IMG/VR virus record: IMGVR_UViG_3300025815_002670
Location: 1 to 64,000 of that record
Direction: 5' to 3' (one strand)
From: a virus
Length of the DNA: 64,000 nucleotides
The translations under genes and the position numbers were made by a program. The notes under the pieces are model-generated. The model did no database searches and was not told the DNA's origin. It saw only the letters and a program-made list of their open reading frames with translations. Positions 5,451 through 13,771 of the stretch are shown in pieces; positions within the stretch are counted from its first letter, which is position 1; the number at the start of each line of letters is the position of its first letter.

Positions 5451-7937
5451 ATGAAAGACCTTTTTGGTGGCTGGCGTGGTTTCCTCAAGACGCCCTCTGT
5501 TTTAGAAATAATCAAAGAAGACCTTATTAGAGAATTTAACCAAGCAGACAAAGAGAGTCTATTAGCAAGCGAAGCAGACTTTTCGGTTTCTTATGAAATT
5601 GAACTGGAAAGTAGGACTCCATTAGAAGGACGCGATTACGACGACTATCGTTATGATATGGAGCCAGAGCTTAACTATGAAGCAATGCGCGACTTTATCG
5701 AAGACATGGATTTTCTAGATCAGGTGCTAGAAGAAGATCTAGATAGTTTTCTTAATTATGATCTCAATATTCGAGACGTGAACGAAATGTTAACAGCATA
5801 TTTTGAGTTTGTTCACGGAAGAGAGCCTGCTGGTTCGGAACAAGAAGCAATGTTGCTTGGTCTTGCTATGGATTATAACGAATCCATAAAAGACACATAC
5901 GAACAATTTATCAATGCCATCTCATCGGTTGGAAAAGTAAACAAGCGCCAGCGCGGGGCAAAGATGGAGTGGGCCAAAAAGACAGGTCAATTTTTGAAAA
6001 AAGCGTTTGATTATGAAGACGACCCAGCACAACAAGATTTATTCCCGGATGCTGATGTCCGTGGGCAGAAAATGGTGGACTGGATTACGAAAAATCTTTT
6101 TGATTTAGAAGATCCAGGCGCTGCGCAAAAACGCGGTGAAGTTGGGATAGTTACTCTTCTTAGAAATGTTTATTCTAGTTTTTATTCGATTGGCGAACTC
6201 GAAGATGAGGTCGGAGAATTTTATAATGACTTTGCAAATAGCGGTGGCCGCTGGACGTATGTTAGTGGAGCTAGTGCAATTGGTTCTCCAAACGATGTGT
6301 TTAGAAATAAACTTTCTTATGTTTTAGCTGAAATGGTTGATAAAAAAGCAGAAGAAAAAGCAGATGAAAGGATGCGAGATACATTAGAAGATCCAGAGTC
6401 ATTTTTAAGAGACATTTATACAGATTATGAATTTGAAGAAAGATTTATGACCCAACCAGAACCAGAAGAGGAAGAAGAAGATGATTTGGACCTTCTTCGT
6501 GAGCATCTTCCTAACTTTATGGCAAGATATGAGAACGTTCTAAAATTTGAAGAAGATGCGTCTCTACAAAATGGTGTTGAGTTCTCTATGGATAACCCTC
6601 CTTATCTTACTGGTCTTAATGAAGCTATTGAATTTCTTAAAATATTCTTTGAGGATTTCAATAACCAGACCAACTGGGTTATGTCTGATCGAACTGGCCT
6701 TCATACAAACGTAGGCTACATCCCAACTGTCGCACATGAAGACAGAGACCTGTTCAAAGGAATGCTTTTCCTAAACGACGATATGGCCAAAAGAGGCTTC
6801 GAGAAGCGCAAAAACTCTCGCTGGGCTATGGACATTAAGAGAGACGCTTTGGATATGGTTTCCAAAGGCTTTGGTGATGCTAAGGTAAACATCGGAGAAA
6901 TAATCAAAGATGAAGAGAAAATGGAAGAGCTAAGGCAGCGACTCTCCAATTCAGTAGAAAATTCCGTTCAAGGAAAATATGTCAAGTATCTCGGTATGAA
7001 CATCACTTATTTAGAAAATATGGATTATATTGAATTTAGATATCCTGGGCAAGACGAACCAACTTATCAGAGTATGGTTAACGCTACCCTTTACTATGCC
7101 CACCTTATAAAAACAATCAATGACGAAGACTACAAGAAAAAGGAATACATTACAAAACTTGTTGGTTTCTTCAACAACCTTCGTGCCAAAGATCTAGAAA
7201 CAGACAGACAAGATCTAAAAACTGCTAGAAAGTTTTTCAACCTTCCTCTCGGCACACAGTTTGTCTATGCACCAGATACGAGTATTGGCTCACCATCAGC
7301 AAATGATGGTTTAAGGGCTTGGATTAAAGTTTATTATGAAAATGAATTAAAGCCGGAACTTCTAAAGAAAGCAGGGCCGGATGGTGTTGTTCAGTTTAAT
7401 CAAATGAACATTACAATTGGTGAAGTACCTGATAAATTGGAAAGTCTGATCTTTAGCCAACTCGGCTATGGCGTTAGAATTCCTATTTTTTATGATGGGT
7501 TAAAGAAAAAATTAAACAGACCTGACCTTAAAGGAAAAGATAAATATCTCATTAAGTGGATTTTTCCAAGAGAACAGAAAAGCGGAAAGCCAGACTTTAG
7601 GGTAGCAACTCAAAGTATGGGAATTTTTGTAAGAAGTTTAAACAAATTTCATCTATCAGATCCAGAATATGCTATTAAGAAGTCAGGTATGGAAGTTGAC
7701 TTGAGCGACCCCCTTGAACTACCTGAAATGGGTTACAAGGCTCTGCAAGCGATTCGCGACTTAGGTTGGAGGAGAATGGCGGATAAACAAGACGAAGGCG
7801 AAGAACTTGACGAACTCAAGTTCACGTTTGCTTCCATGAATAATCCTGTCTATGTTAAATTCCTAAGATGGTACAAAGAGCAATACAGAAAGTGGAAGCG
7901 TGGCGATCTTGAATATATGATATCTGGGGGTGAGTGA
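5451..7937 (+). CDS. Large amidoligase-like protein
   Basis: 828 residues. The start MKDLFGGWRGFLK is a weaker version of the leader of the upstream genes and lacks the LxE site. Three segments recall the glutamine-synthetase/GCS-fold amidoligases: FSVSYEIELES near 44-54, TGLHTNVGY near 418-426 (family pattern GLHVHxG), and MDYIEFRYPG near 524-533 (family pattern EFR). Members join amino groups to carboxylates using ATP. The usual GLHVH is changed to GLHTN, which may affect metal binding. Long acidic coiled regions, including a run of Glu near 340, separate the motifs. Target unknown; modification of a host peptide or of cell wall is possible. Family call moderate. Confidence 0.6.
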   Translation: MKDLFGGWRGFLKTPSVLEIIKEDLIREFNQADKESLLASEADFSVSYEIELESRTPLEGRDYDDYRYDMEPELNYEAMRDFIEDMDFLDQVLEEDLDSFLNYDLNIRDVNEMLTAYFEFVHGREPAGSEQEAMLLGLAMDYNESIKDTYEQFINAISSVGKVNKRQRGAKMEWAKKTGQFLKKAFDYEDDPAQQDLFPDADVRGQKMVDWITKNLFDLEDPGAAQKRGEVGIVTLLRNVYSSFYSIGELEDEVGEFYNDFANSGGRWTYVSGASAIGSPNDVFRNKLSYVLAEMVDKKAEEKADERMRDTLEDPESFLRDIYTDYEFEERFMTQPEPEEEEEDDLDLLREHLPNFMARYENVLKFEEDASLQNGVEFSMDNPPYLTGLNEAIEFLKIFFEDFNNQTNWVMSDRTGLHTNVGYIPTVAHEDRDLFKGMLFLNDDMAKRGFEKRKNSRWAMDIKRDALDMVSKGFGDAKVNIGEIIKDEEKMEELRQRLSNSVENSVQGKYVKYLGMNITYLENMDYIEFRYPGQDEPTYQSMVNATLYYAHLIKTINDEDYKKKEYITKLVGFFNNLRAKDLETDRQDLKTARKFFNLPLGTQFVYAPDTSIGSPSANDGLRAWIKVYYENELKPELLKKAGPDGVVQFNQMNITIGEVPDKLESLIFSQLGYGVRIPIFYDGLKKKLNRPDLKGKDKYLIKWIFPREQKSGKPDFRVATQSMGIFVRSLNKFHLSDPEYAIKKSGMEVDLSDPLELPEMGYKALQAIRDLGWRRMADKQDEGEELDELKFTFASMNNPVYVKFLRWYKEQYRKWKRGDLEYMISGGE

Positions 7938-9544
7938 TGGCTGTTTGTAAACTGCAATATTACCAGTCTTATTTTTCTTATTACACCAATCAAACCTCTA
8001 ATAATGCTTCGGTCAATACTTACTTCAATCCATTTGACGATCAGCATTATAGTGGTGGTGTGATCAATAGTGCTTACGCACCTGTCTCTTCCGACGATAT
8101 TTCATACGATTCTAGCACTGGTAGGGTAACTTTTTCTAATAGTGGAACTTACGCAGTTATTTTTAATCCTTCTTTAAACCTAATCGCTGATGGCGGCTCT
8201 GGTCAAGGTTTTGTTGACGCAAGAATAGCTGTAAATGGTTCTACTGTTCTTGATGCCTCCGGTAACAATTATTATCACAATACCTCTCTGACTCCTAGAC
8301 AGCATGTATTTTCGTGTTTAGTGGAAGTTGATTCTGATGATTATTTAGAGGTTTTTGTAAGAACGATAACAACTTCTAGAGCACTAAACTCTAATAGTGG
8401 CACTTCTTTAGCAATTTTTAGAGTTGTTGGTTCTTATGGTCACATAAAGTACACTGGAAACGATAATGGCAGCAATACTAGTGTTTTAATAGGCGATAAT
8501 ATTGGTGCTGGTAAAGTTACTGTGTTAACAGGAAGTGCGATGACATATTCTTCAAATGTGTTTACACCTCCTTCTGGTGCGAAAAAATACTTAATGTTTT
8601 CATCAATTTCAGCGCAGCAGCAAACAGGTGGCACTGAAATACCACTAGATATTGATATGTTAGAAGGAGGAAGCGAAATTGGAGACTCCACACTAAGTGT
8701 TCAGAGTAACCAAGATCCTTATGTTTTAGCCTTCTCATTACTAAATGAGTTTGATGGCACACAAACCGCTATCTCAAGAATCACGACACCAGCTACTAAT
8801 AGTTTTATTTTGAATAAGGCAACTACATTTAGTTTGATAGATATTTCTACTGAAGAAGCAGTAACGGGTGCTTTTCTTAGTCTATCCTGCAATAACGACT
8901 CTAATGGCTTAGGAAGTGGAGATCAAAATTGCTTTGATGACAGTAATTGGACAAGTCTTTCTGTTACAAACCATGTAACGGCGAGTGGGATCACTTATAC
9001 TTCCTCTAATGGAAAGTTTACAGTCGAGAACGCGGGCATTTATTTGTTTATTTGCCACCTAGTGGTTGACCACACAACAACGTCAGACATTTCATTCTAT
9101 GTTAAACAAGAAGGAACGGAAATTTATAGCAATGCTTACAGTCTAAACCCTAACTGGACCCCTAGAGATCTCTCAATTGCAATTGTTGTAAATTGCTCTG
9201 CTAGTGATGAATTTGAATTCGGCATAAAAGGCGGGGCGGCGGGCACGATTTTTAATGCAGGTAGTTCAATTTCGATCTTTAAAATAAATTATGGAACTCT
9301 TCCTGCATTAGATTTAAGTGGTCGCGGGCTCACTCTAGCAACGGAAACCACCCCGCAAGCACAGATCGCAGACGATTTTGACCTAAAAACCTTCGACATC
9401 GACACTCTAACGCCCCAAAGAAGCCGCTTGACCGACCAAGTTCCGTTTGTTTTAGGTGTTCCAGGCCCACTTTCCCTTCGTGGTCGCTGTTTTGGTGGAA
9501 CAGAAGAGCCTCCAATCGTCAAACCGGGCGATAAAAAGAACTAA
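7937..9544 (+). CDS. Virion protein with tandem C1q/TNF-like beta domains
   Basis: 535 residues; ATG 7937 preferred over GTG 7934 because GGGGGTGA lies at 7926-7933. Three related beta-sandwich-like segments are seen, each with a pattern such as ISYDSSTGRVTFSNSGTYAV, repeated near residues 55-70, 200-215 and 350-365, followed by TPRxxxF/L and polar strands. This spacing recalls C1q/TNF jelly-rolls used in phage fibres and head decorations. The C-terminal 80 residues are Pro-rich and unlike the repeats. Serine, asparagine and threonine are abundant, as in fibre proteins. Head fibre or receptor binder are the leading options. Confidence 0.6.
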   Translation: MAVCKLQYYQSYFSYYTNQTSNNASVNTYFNPFDDQHYSGGVINSAYAPVSSDDISYDSSTGRVTFSNSGTYAVIFNPSLNLIADGGSGQGFVDARIAVNGSTVLDASGNNYYHNTSLTPRQHVFSCLVEVDSDDYLEVFVRTITTSRALNSNSGTSLAIFRVVGSYGHIKYTGNDNGSNTSVLIGDNIGAGKVTVLTGSAMTYSSNVFTPPSGAKKYLMFSSISAQQQTGGTEIPLDIDMLEGGSEIGDSTLSVQSNQDPYVLAFSLLNEFDGTQTAISRITTPATNSFILNKATTFSLIDISTEEAVTGAFLSLSCNNDSNGLGSGDQNCFDDSNWTSLSVTNHVTASGITYTSSNGKFTVENAGIYLFICHLVVDHTTTSDISFYVKQEGTEIYSNAYSLNPNWTPRDLSIAIVVNCSASDEFEFGIKGGAAGTIFNAGSSISIFKINYGTLPALDLSGRGLTLATETTPQAQIADDFDLKTFDIDTLTPQRSRLTDQVPFVLGVPGPLSLRGRCFGGTEEPPIVKPGDKKN

Positions 9545-9546
9545 AA

Positions 9547-9789
9547 ATGTTCATTGAAAGCGAAACTTTCGGAAAAAAAGACAAATTTAAGGTTGGAGAT
9601 CTCGTTTGGTGGAATAAAATTGGTAAAAATATGTCTGGTGTCGTGCAAAATCTATTTTTGAAAGATGTCGGAGGTCGAAAAGTTGCTTTTGCGATAGTTT
9701 TAGACTTCAATGACCAGACACACAAAGAAATTTTGTGTATAAACTTGAAAAAAATGCCTTATCAAACAAATACAATGGAAGAAAACTAA
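9547..9789 (+). CDS. Small SH3-like conserved phage protein
   Basis: 80 residues. The segment FKVGDLVWWNKIGKNMSGVV near 14-33, followed by further short strands, is typical of a small SH3-like barrel and resembles short proteins common in T4-related marine phages. No catalytic residues are apparent. It starts two bases after the preceding stop. Function unknown. Confidence 0.65.
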   Translation: MFIESETFGKKDKFKVGDLVWWNKIGKNMSGVVQNLFLKDVGGRKVAFAIVLDFNDQTHKEILCINLKKMPYQTNTMEEN

Positions 9790-9797
9790 TTATTACA

Positions 9798-10598
9798 ATG
9801 AAATATCGCATCATCAACAACTCCAATCTTGATATGAACGGAATGAAACCACTTTTGAACAGTTTTCTTCCGTTTGCGCGTCAAAAAATGGGCTTTTCTA
9901 AGCCTGTTTGCATAAAATTCGTTCACGACGATCAAAATGCAGCAAACCCACTTGGAAAAACTGCCTTTTATGACCCAAATGACTACTCAGTGACGCTTTT
10001 CACGACTGGAAGACACCCAAAAGACATTATGAGGTCGCTTTCGCATGAGTTGGTGCATCACAAGCAAAACTGCGATGGAAAATTTGATCAAAAGCCTACT
10101 TATGGCGAAGATTATTTCCAAAATGACGATTATTTGAGAGAAATAGAGCGCGAAGCCTATGAAAAAGGAAATATGTGCTTTAGAAACTGGGAAGAACAGT
10201 ACAGAGCACAGTTGCAAGAATCTACTTATTACCAAAAAGGAGAAACCAAAATGAAACTCAACGAGTGGAAGAACAAGGAAATGTTCGAGCGTCTTACCGA
10301 GGCTTACGGCTACGGAAAGATGAAGGAAGAAGAAGTAGTTGAAGAGTCAAACTGCATGGGAGAAGGCGAACTTGGCGAGTCAAACTGCATGGACGAGGGC
10401 ATGTGCCCTACATGCGGTATGAGACCTTGCGGCTGCCCTATGATGGAAGAGGAAGCCAAGCCAGATTTCCTAGATCTTGATAAGGATGGCAACAAAGAAG
10501 AGCCAATGAAGGATGCTGCTGCTTCTGCAAAGAAGATGAGCGAGTCCCAAATTCGTTCCCTTGTTCGCGAAGCCCTCAAGAGAACACTCGCCAAGTAA
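9798..10598 (+). CDS. Zinc metallopeptidase with acidic Cys-rich tail
   Basis: 266 residues from ATG 9798; an in-frame ATG at 9735 lies inside the preceding gene and is rejected. SHELVHHKQ near 78-86 carries HExxH, and REIEREAYEKG near 114-124 could give the third zinc ligand. Residues 152-266 differ: they begin MKLNEWKNKEMFERLTE, hold two SNCM segments and a CPTCGMRPCGCP cluster, and end SESQIRSLVREALKRTLAK. This second part has its own ribosome site and start and may also be made alone. The protein could mature virion proteins or act after injection. HExxH is clear; the substrate is unknown. Confidence 0.75.
   Translation: MKYRIINNSNLDMNGMKPLLNSFLPFARQKMGFSKPVCIKFVHDDQNAANPLGKTAFYDPNDYSVTLFTTGRHPKDIMRSLSHELVHHKQNCDGKFDQKPTYGEDYFQNDDYLREIEREAYEKGNMCFRNWEEQYRAQLQESTYYQKGETKMKLNEWKNKEMFERLTEAYGYGKMKEEEVVEESNCMGEGELGESNCMDEGMCPTCGMRPCGCPMMEEEAKPDFLDLDKDGNKEEPMKDAAASAKKMSESQIRSLVREALKRTLAK
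10251..10598 (+). CDS. Possible nested product of the metallopeptidase gene
   Basis: An ATG at 10251, in frame with the metallopeptidase, is preceded by AAGGAG at 10237-10242 with 8-base spacing, a better ribosome site than that of the full gene. It would give a 115-residue protein starting MKLNEWKNKEMFERLTE, which resembles the leader of the 2287-5410 genes and has an LTE site at 15-17. The product would hold the CPTCGMRPCGCP cluster and the basic C-terminal helix. Separate production, with a role as internal head protein, is an inference. Confidence 0.45.
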   Translation: MKLNEWKNKEMFERLTEAYGYGKMKEEEVVEESNCMGEGELGESNCMDEGMCPTCGMRPCGCPMMEEEAKPDFLDLDKDGNKEEPMKDAAASAKKMSESQIRSLVREALKRTLAK

Positions 10599-10609
10599 GG
10601 AACAACAAA

Positions 10610-12580
10610 ATGACCTCTATTCTTTCCGAAGGTGGTGTCGCTGGACATATGAACCACCTTTATGACAACCCAGAATTAACATTTGCAGAGATGAAAAACA
10701 TCTTTCAAGCAGCCTCAAGTGGAGAACTTGATGGAACAGAGAAGACTGATGGCCAAAACCTTCAGTTATCCTACGATGTTAAGACTGGAACTGCCCGTGC
10801 TGCCCGAAACAAGGGCAACATTAAGAGTGGAGGTCTAACTGCTGCCGGTCTTGCTGAGAAATTCGGAGGTCGTGGACCACTAGAAAAAGCTTTTACCGAA
10901 GCATTTGCTGCTTTTGAGCAAGTTGTTAGTCAAATGTCAGAGGAAGAGCAGATCGAGATCTTTGGCCCAAACACAAATATCTACTACAACGCTGAGGTTC
11001 AGGATCCAAGATCCGCTAATGTTATCAACTATGACCTTCCCACTTTGACTATTCACCGAGTTGGGCATAATGAATATGACCGTGAGACGGGTACCCCAAC
11101 AGGAAGGGATGTTTCCTCTAACGCTTTTAAGTTAGCAAATGCCTTAGAAAGCCAACAAACAGGAAGAGAGGTCGGAAAGTTCCTTGTTCAAATGAACGCT
11201 ATTCGTAAGTTAAGCGCTTTGAGCGATGACAAAGCAGTTGCTGTCGCCAACGCTCGCCTTGAAAAAGTTATTTCTGATGCTGGAATCTCTGACAACCAAA
11301 CTGTCGCTGAATATATGGTTTCTCGCGTAAGCGATATGGTTGATAAGAGAATAGACCTACCATTAGACGTTAAAAAAGAACTTATGAAGCGCATTTTTAA
11401 GGAAGAAGGTGCGAGTCTTGTAAAGGTTCGCAAGTTAATCCCGGCTGGTGATACCCAGATGCGCAAGGCTGTTGACGAGTTAGTCAAGGCTGCTGGAAAT
11501 TTGAAGAAGGCTGCTATTTCTCCAGTGGAAGAGATCGTGCACGACTTCTCTGTAGAGATGCTTAAAGGGCTTGAGAGCGCGTTCATTTTAGATAACAAGG
11601 CAGAGGTCGGAAGACTTCGTGCGGAACTTCAGAAGGCTATTGAGGCTATTGAGGCGAGTGGTTCTGATGAGGCTATGGCGATCCTACAGAAGCAGATGAG
11701 CAAACTCAAGTCTATCGAAGGTGTCTCAACAGCAGCCGAAGGTTTTGTATTTGATTATGATGGTGTAACCTATAAGTTCACAGGAAACTTTGCACCAATG
11801 AACCAGTTGCTCGGACTTTTCAAATATGGTCGTGGTAATGTTCCCGCTCTCCGCAAGTTGGACGAGGAAGAACAGACCGGAGGACAGACAGTTGCGGTTG
11901 TTCCTGGGGCCTTTAAGCCTCCTCACAGGGGTCATCTTGAAATGGTCAAACATTACGCAAATCTTGCTGACAAGGTTGTTGTTATGGTTTCACCACTTCC
12001 AAGAAGAACACCAAGTGGTCGCGATATTGATTTTAGTGTTTCTAAGGCAATTTGGAATTTATATTTAAGAGATGCTGGACTTTCTAACAAAGTTGAAGTT
12101 ATTCGATCTCCTGTAAATTCTCCGGTTTCAGCAACTTACCAGTTTGTTGCAAACGAGGACAACAAACCAGAGATGGCTCAGCCGGGTGATATTGTTATTC
12201 CTGGTTGCAGCACTAAGGGCGGTGACGAGGCTCGTTTCAAGGCTAACTTTGAAAAGTATGCCCGTGAAGGTGTTATGATAGAGGATCCTATTAGTTGTGC
12301 CTTTGTCGCGTCCTCTGATGACGCTCTGAGCGCTCGTGATTTTAGGGCGGCTCTTGATGCCGGCGCTGGCTTAGAAGACTTCATACCGGACGAGACGAGC
12401 CCTGAGGAGGTTCTTTCTATCCTGGGTGTGGAGCCTGGACCGGAAGTGCCTTTGGATGAAATGTCCTCTATGGCTGCTGGGTCTGTCGCTGGCTACTCTG
12501 GAAGCCCTGTTAGAAAGAGAACTGACGAGGTTGTTGAAGAGGTTCTAAACTATTTAATAAGTAAGGGAGTCTTAAAATGA
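10610..12580 (+). CDS. Ligase-like nucleotidyltransferase fused to a cytidylyltransferase-like domain
   Basis: 656 residues with two nucleotide-transfer modules. The N-terminal part looks like the covalent nucleotidyltransferase superfamily (DNA/RNA ligases, capping enzymes): EKTDGQN at 44-50 would hold the reactive lysine, EGFVFDYDG at 377-385 fits motif IV, and YKFTG just after fits motif V. A helical insert of about 200 residues separates them. The C-terminal part has VPGAFKPPHRGHLEMV, with the HxGH signature at 439-442 of NMN adenylyl- and cytidylyltransferases. The combination suggests work on RNA ends or on a nucleotide cofactor; which one is not visible. The stop overlaps the next start. 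Confidence 0.75.
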   Translation: MTSILSEGGVAGHMNHLYDNPELTFAEMKNIFQAASSGELDGTEKTDGQNLQLSYDVKTGTARAARNKGNIKSGGLTAAGLAEKFGGRGPLEKAFTEAFAAFEQVVSQMSEEEQIEIFGPNTNIYYNAEVQDPRSANVINYDLPTLTIHRVGHNEYDRETGTPTGRDVSSNAFKLANALESQQTGREVGKFLVQMNAIRKLSALSDDKAVAVANARLEKVISDAGISDNQTVAEYMVSRVSDMVDKRIDLPLDVKKELMKRIFKEEGASLVKVRKLIPAGDTQMRKAVDELVKAAGNLKKAAISPVEEIVHDFSVEMLKGLESAFILDNKAEVGRLRAELQKAIEAIEASGSDEAMAILQKQMSKLKSIEGVSTAAEGFVFDYDGVTYKFTGNFAPMNQLLGLFKYGRGNVPALRKLDEEEQTGGQTVAVVPGAFKPPHRGHLEMVKHYANLADKVVVMVSPLPRRTPSGRDIDFSVSKAIWNLYLRDAGLSNKVEVIRSPVNSPVSATYQFVANEDNKPEMAQPGDIVIPGCSTKGGDEARFKANFEKYAREGVMIEDPISCAFVASSDDALSARDFRAALDAGAGLEDFIPDETSPEEVLSILGVEPGPEVPLDEMSSMAAGSVAGYSGSPVRKRTDEVVEEVLNYLISKGVLK

Positions 12581-13416
12581 AAGACAGAAACGACTTTATT
12601 GCTGAGCAACTTTTAAGAGAAAATATCAGAAAGGCTTTAACAACTGTTAAGACCAAGAAGGCCCAAAAGGCACTCAACGAAGAGACTGAACTTCGTGGTG
12701 TTATTCGTAAGCTTCTAAAAGAAAAGATTGCTGTTGGCGATGAAGTCCCTCATCAGAAGACTGGAATCAACAAACTAAGGGACACTCTTAAGAAAATTGT
12801 TCCACAGATCCGTGATGACTATTTGAACTTAACCACTGACGAGTCTCAGAGAAAGTCTTATATCGCTCACCTTGTTAATGGTATTGATAATCTATTAGCA
12901 CCTATTAACACTAATATAGATGCTCCTGAGCCAAGTGACAAGCAAGATCTTGAAGAAGAGATCGAGATCAGTGTTAGTGATGAAAAAGCTGCTGATGACG
13001 AAAACTTCATTGATATTGGAGATGATATTCTTCCATCTGGTGAAGAAGAGGAAGATGAAGAAGGAATTGAAATTTCCGATGAAGAAGAATTAGTAACTCG
13101 TGGTTTAGATACTGATGAAAATGATGAAACTGGAAGAAATGCTGCTATTGAAACTTTCAAGCAAATCCAGTCTGCTATTGTTACTGACTTTAGTGTATTA
13201 GCAAATGATGAAGATCGTGAGATCTATCATGACTATCTAAAAACTAATATTCTTCTTTGGAGAGATAGATTTGAAGAAGTCCTTACAAAGAACTTACCTG
13301 AACCTACAACACCAGAATATGAAGAAGAGAAGGCTGGTGTTCAACCAGGAGAAGATAAAGAAGATACTGGTGGAGAAGATAATTTAGAAGATCTATTAGA
13401 GATTATAGATTTATAA
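12577..13416 (+). CDS. Acidic protein with T4-like capsid-targeting leader
   Basis: 279 residues. The start MKDRNDFIAE closely resembles the capsid-targeting sequence of T4 internal proteins as I recall it (MKTYQEFIAE), which the prohead protease removes after the Glu. Further helices follow (ENIRKAL, LRGVIRKLLKEK). The middle and C-terminus are strongly acidic, with runs of Glu and Asp near 120-175. An internal head or core-scaffold protein fits the composition. GGGAG lies 7 bases upstream of the start, and ATGA overlaps the preceding stop. No enzyme motif seen. Confidence 0.55.
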   Translation: MKDRNDFIAEQLLRENIRKALTTVKTKKAQKALNEETELRGVIRKLLKEKIAVGDEVPHQKTGINKLRDTLKKIVPQIRDDYLNLTTDESQRKSYIAHLVNGIDNLLAPINTNIDAPEPSDKQDLEEEIEISVSDEKAADDENFIDIGDDILPSGEEEEDEEGIEISDEEELVTRGLDTDENDETGRNAAIETFKQIQSAIVTDFSVLANDEDREIYHDYLKTNILLWRDRFEEVLTKNLPEPTTPEYEEEKAGVQPGEDKEDTGGEDNLEDLLEIIDL

Positions 13417-13417
13417 T

Positions 13418-13771
13418 ATGTCTTGGAAGAGAAAGAAAGAGAGGAAAGGACGCAATACCTACTATAGTCTAAGTAAGAAGTTGCGTCAAGAGAAAAGATC
13501 AAATGATGAATTCGAGACTATGCTCTCTTCTCTGAGTTTAGAAGAAGTTATTGGACTCAAGCTAGAACTCTCTACAAAACCAGTTAATAGCAGACTCTAT
13601 GGAATTCCTATCTGGTTTAGCTTGACAGACATAGTTAAGGACGCTATATTTAAGTATGCTTACTCTGCTACTAGGACGCAAGTAGAGACAATGCAGTTTT
13701 TAGGATTGAGACACAACGATTTTCATACTTACAAAAATAAGTATGATCCAGTTTCTTACTTTGAGGATTAG
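13418..13771 (+). CDS. Conserved phage protein with a Fis-like C-terminal helix-turn-helix
   Basis: 117 residues. A basic N-terminus (KRKKERKGR) is followed by SLEEVIGLKLEL and LYGIPIWFSLTDIVKDAI, a pattern I associate with a conserved uncharacterised family in T4-related marine phages. The C-terminal TRTQVETMQFLGLRHNDF resembles a helix-turn-helix, so it may bind DNA. Its TAG stop ends on the base directly before the predicted 5' end of the tmRNA, so the two are probably co-transcribed and the RNA then processed. Confidence 0.65.
   Translation: MSWKRKKERKGRNTYYSLSKKLRQEKRSNDEFETMLSSLSLEEVIGLKLELSTKPVNSRLYGIPIWFSLTDIVKDAIFKYAYSATRTQVETMQFLGLRHNDFHTYKNKYDPVSYFED

Noticed and set aside
9735-9797. 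Upstream ATG for the metallopeptidase
   Set aside because: It lies inside the preceding gene; ATG 9798 gives a better N-terminus after a short gap.
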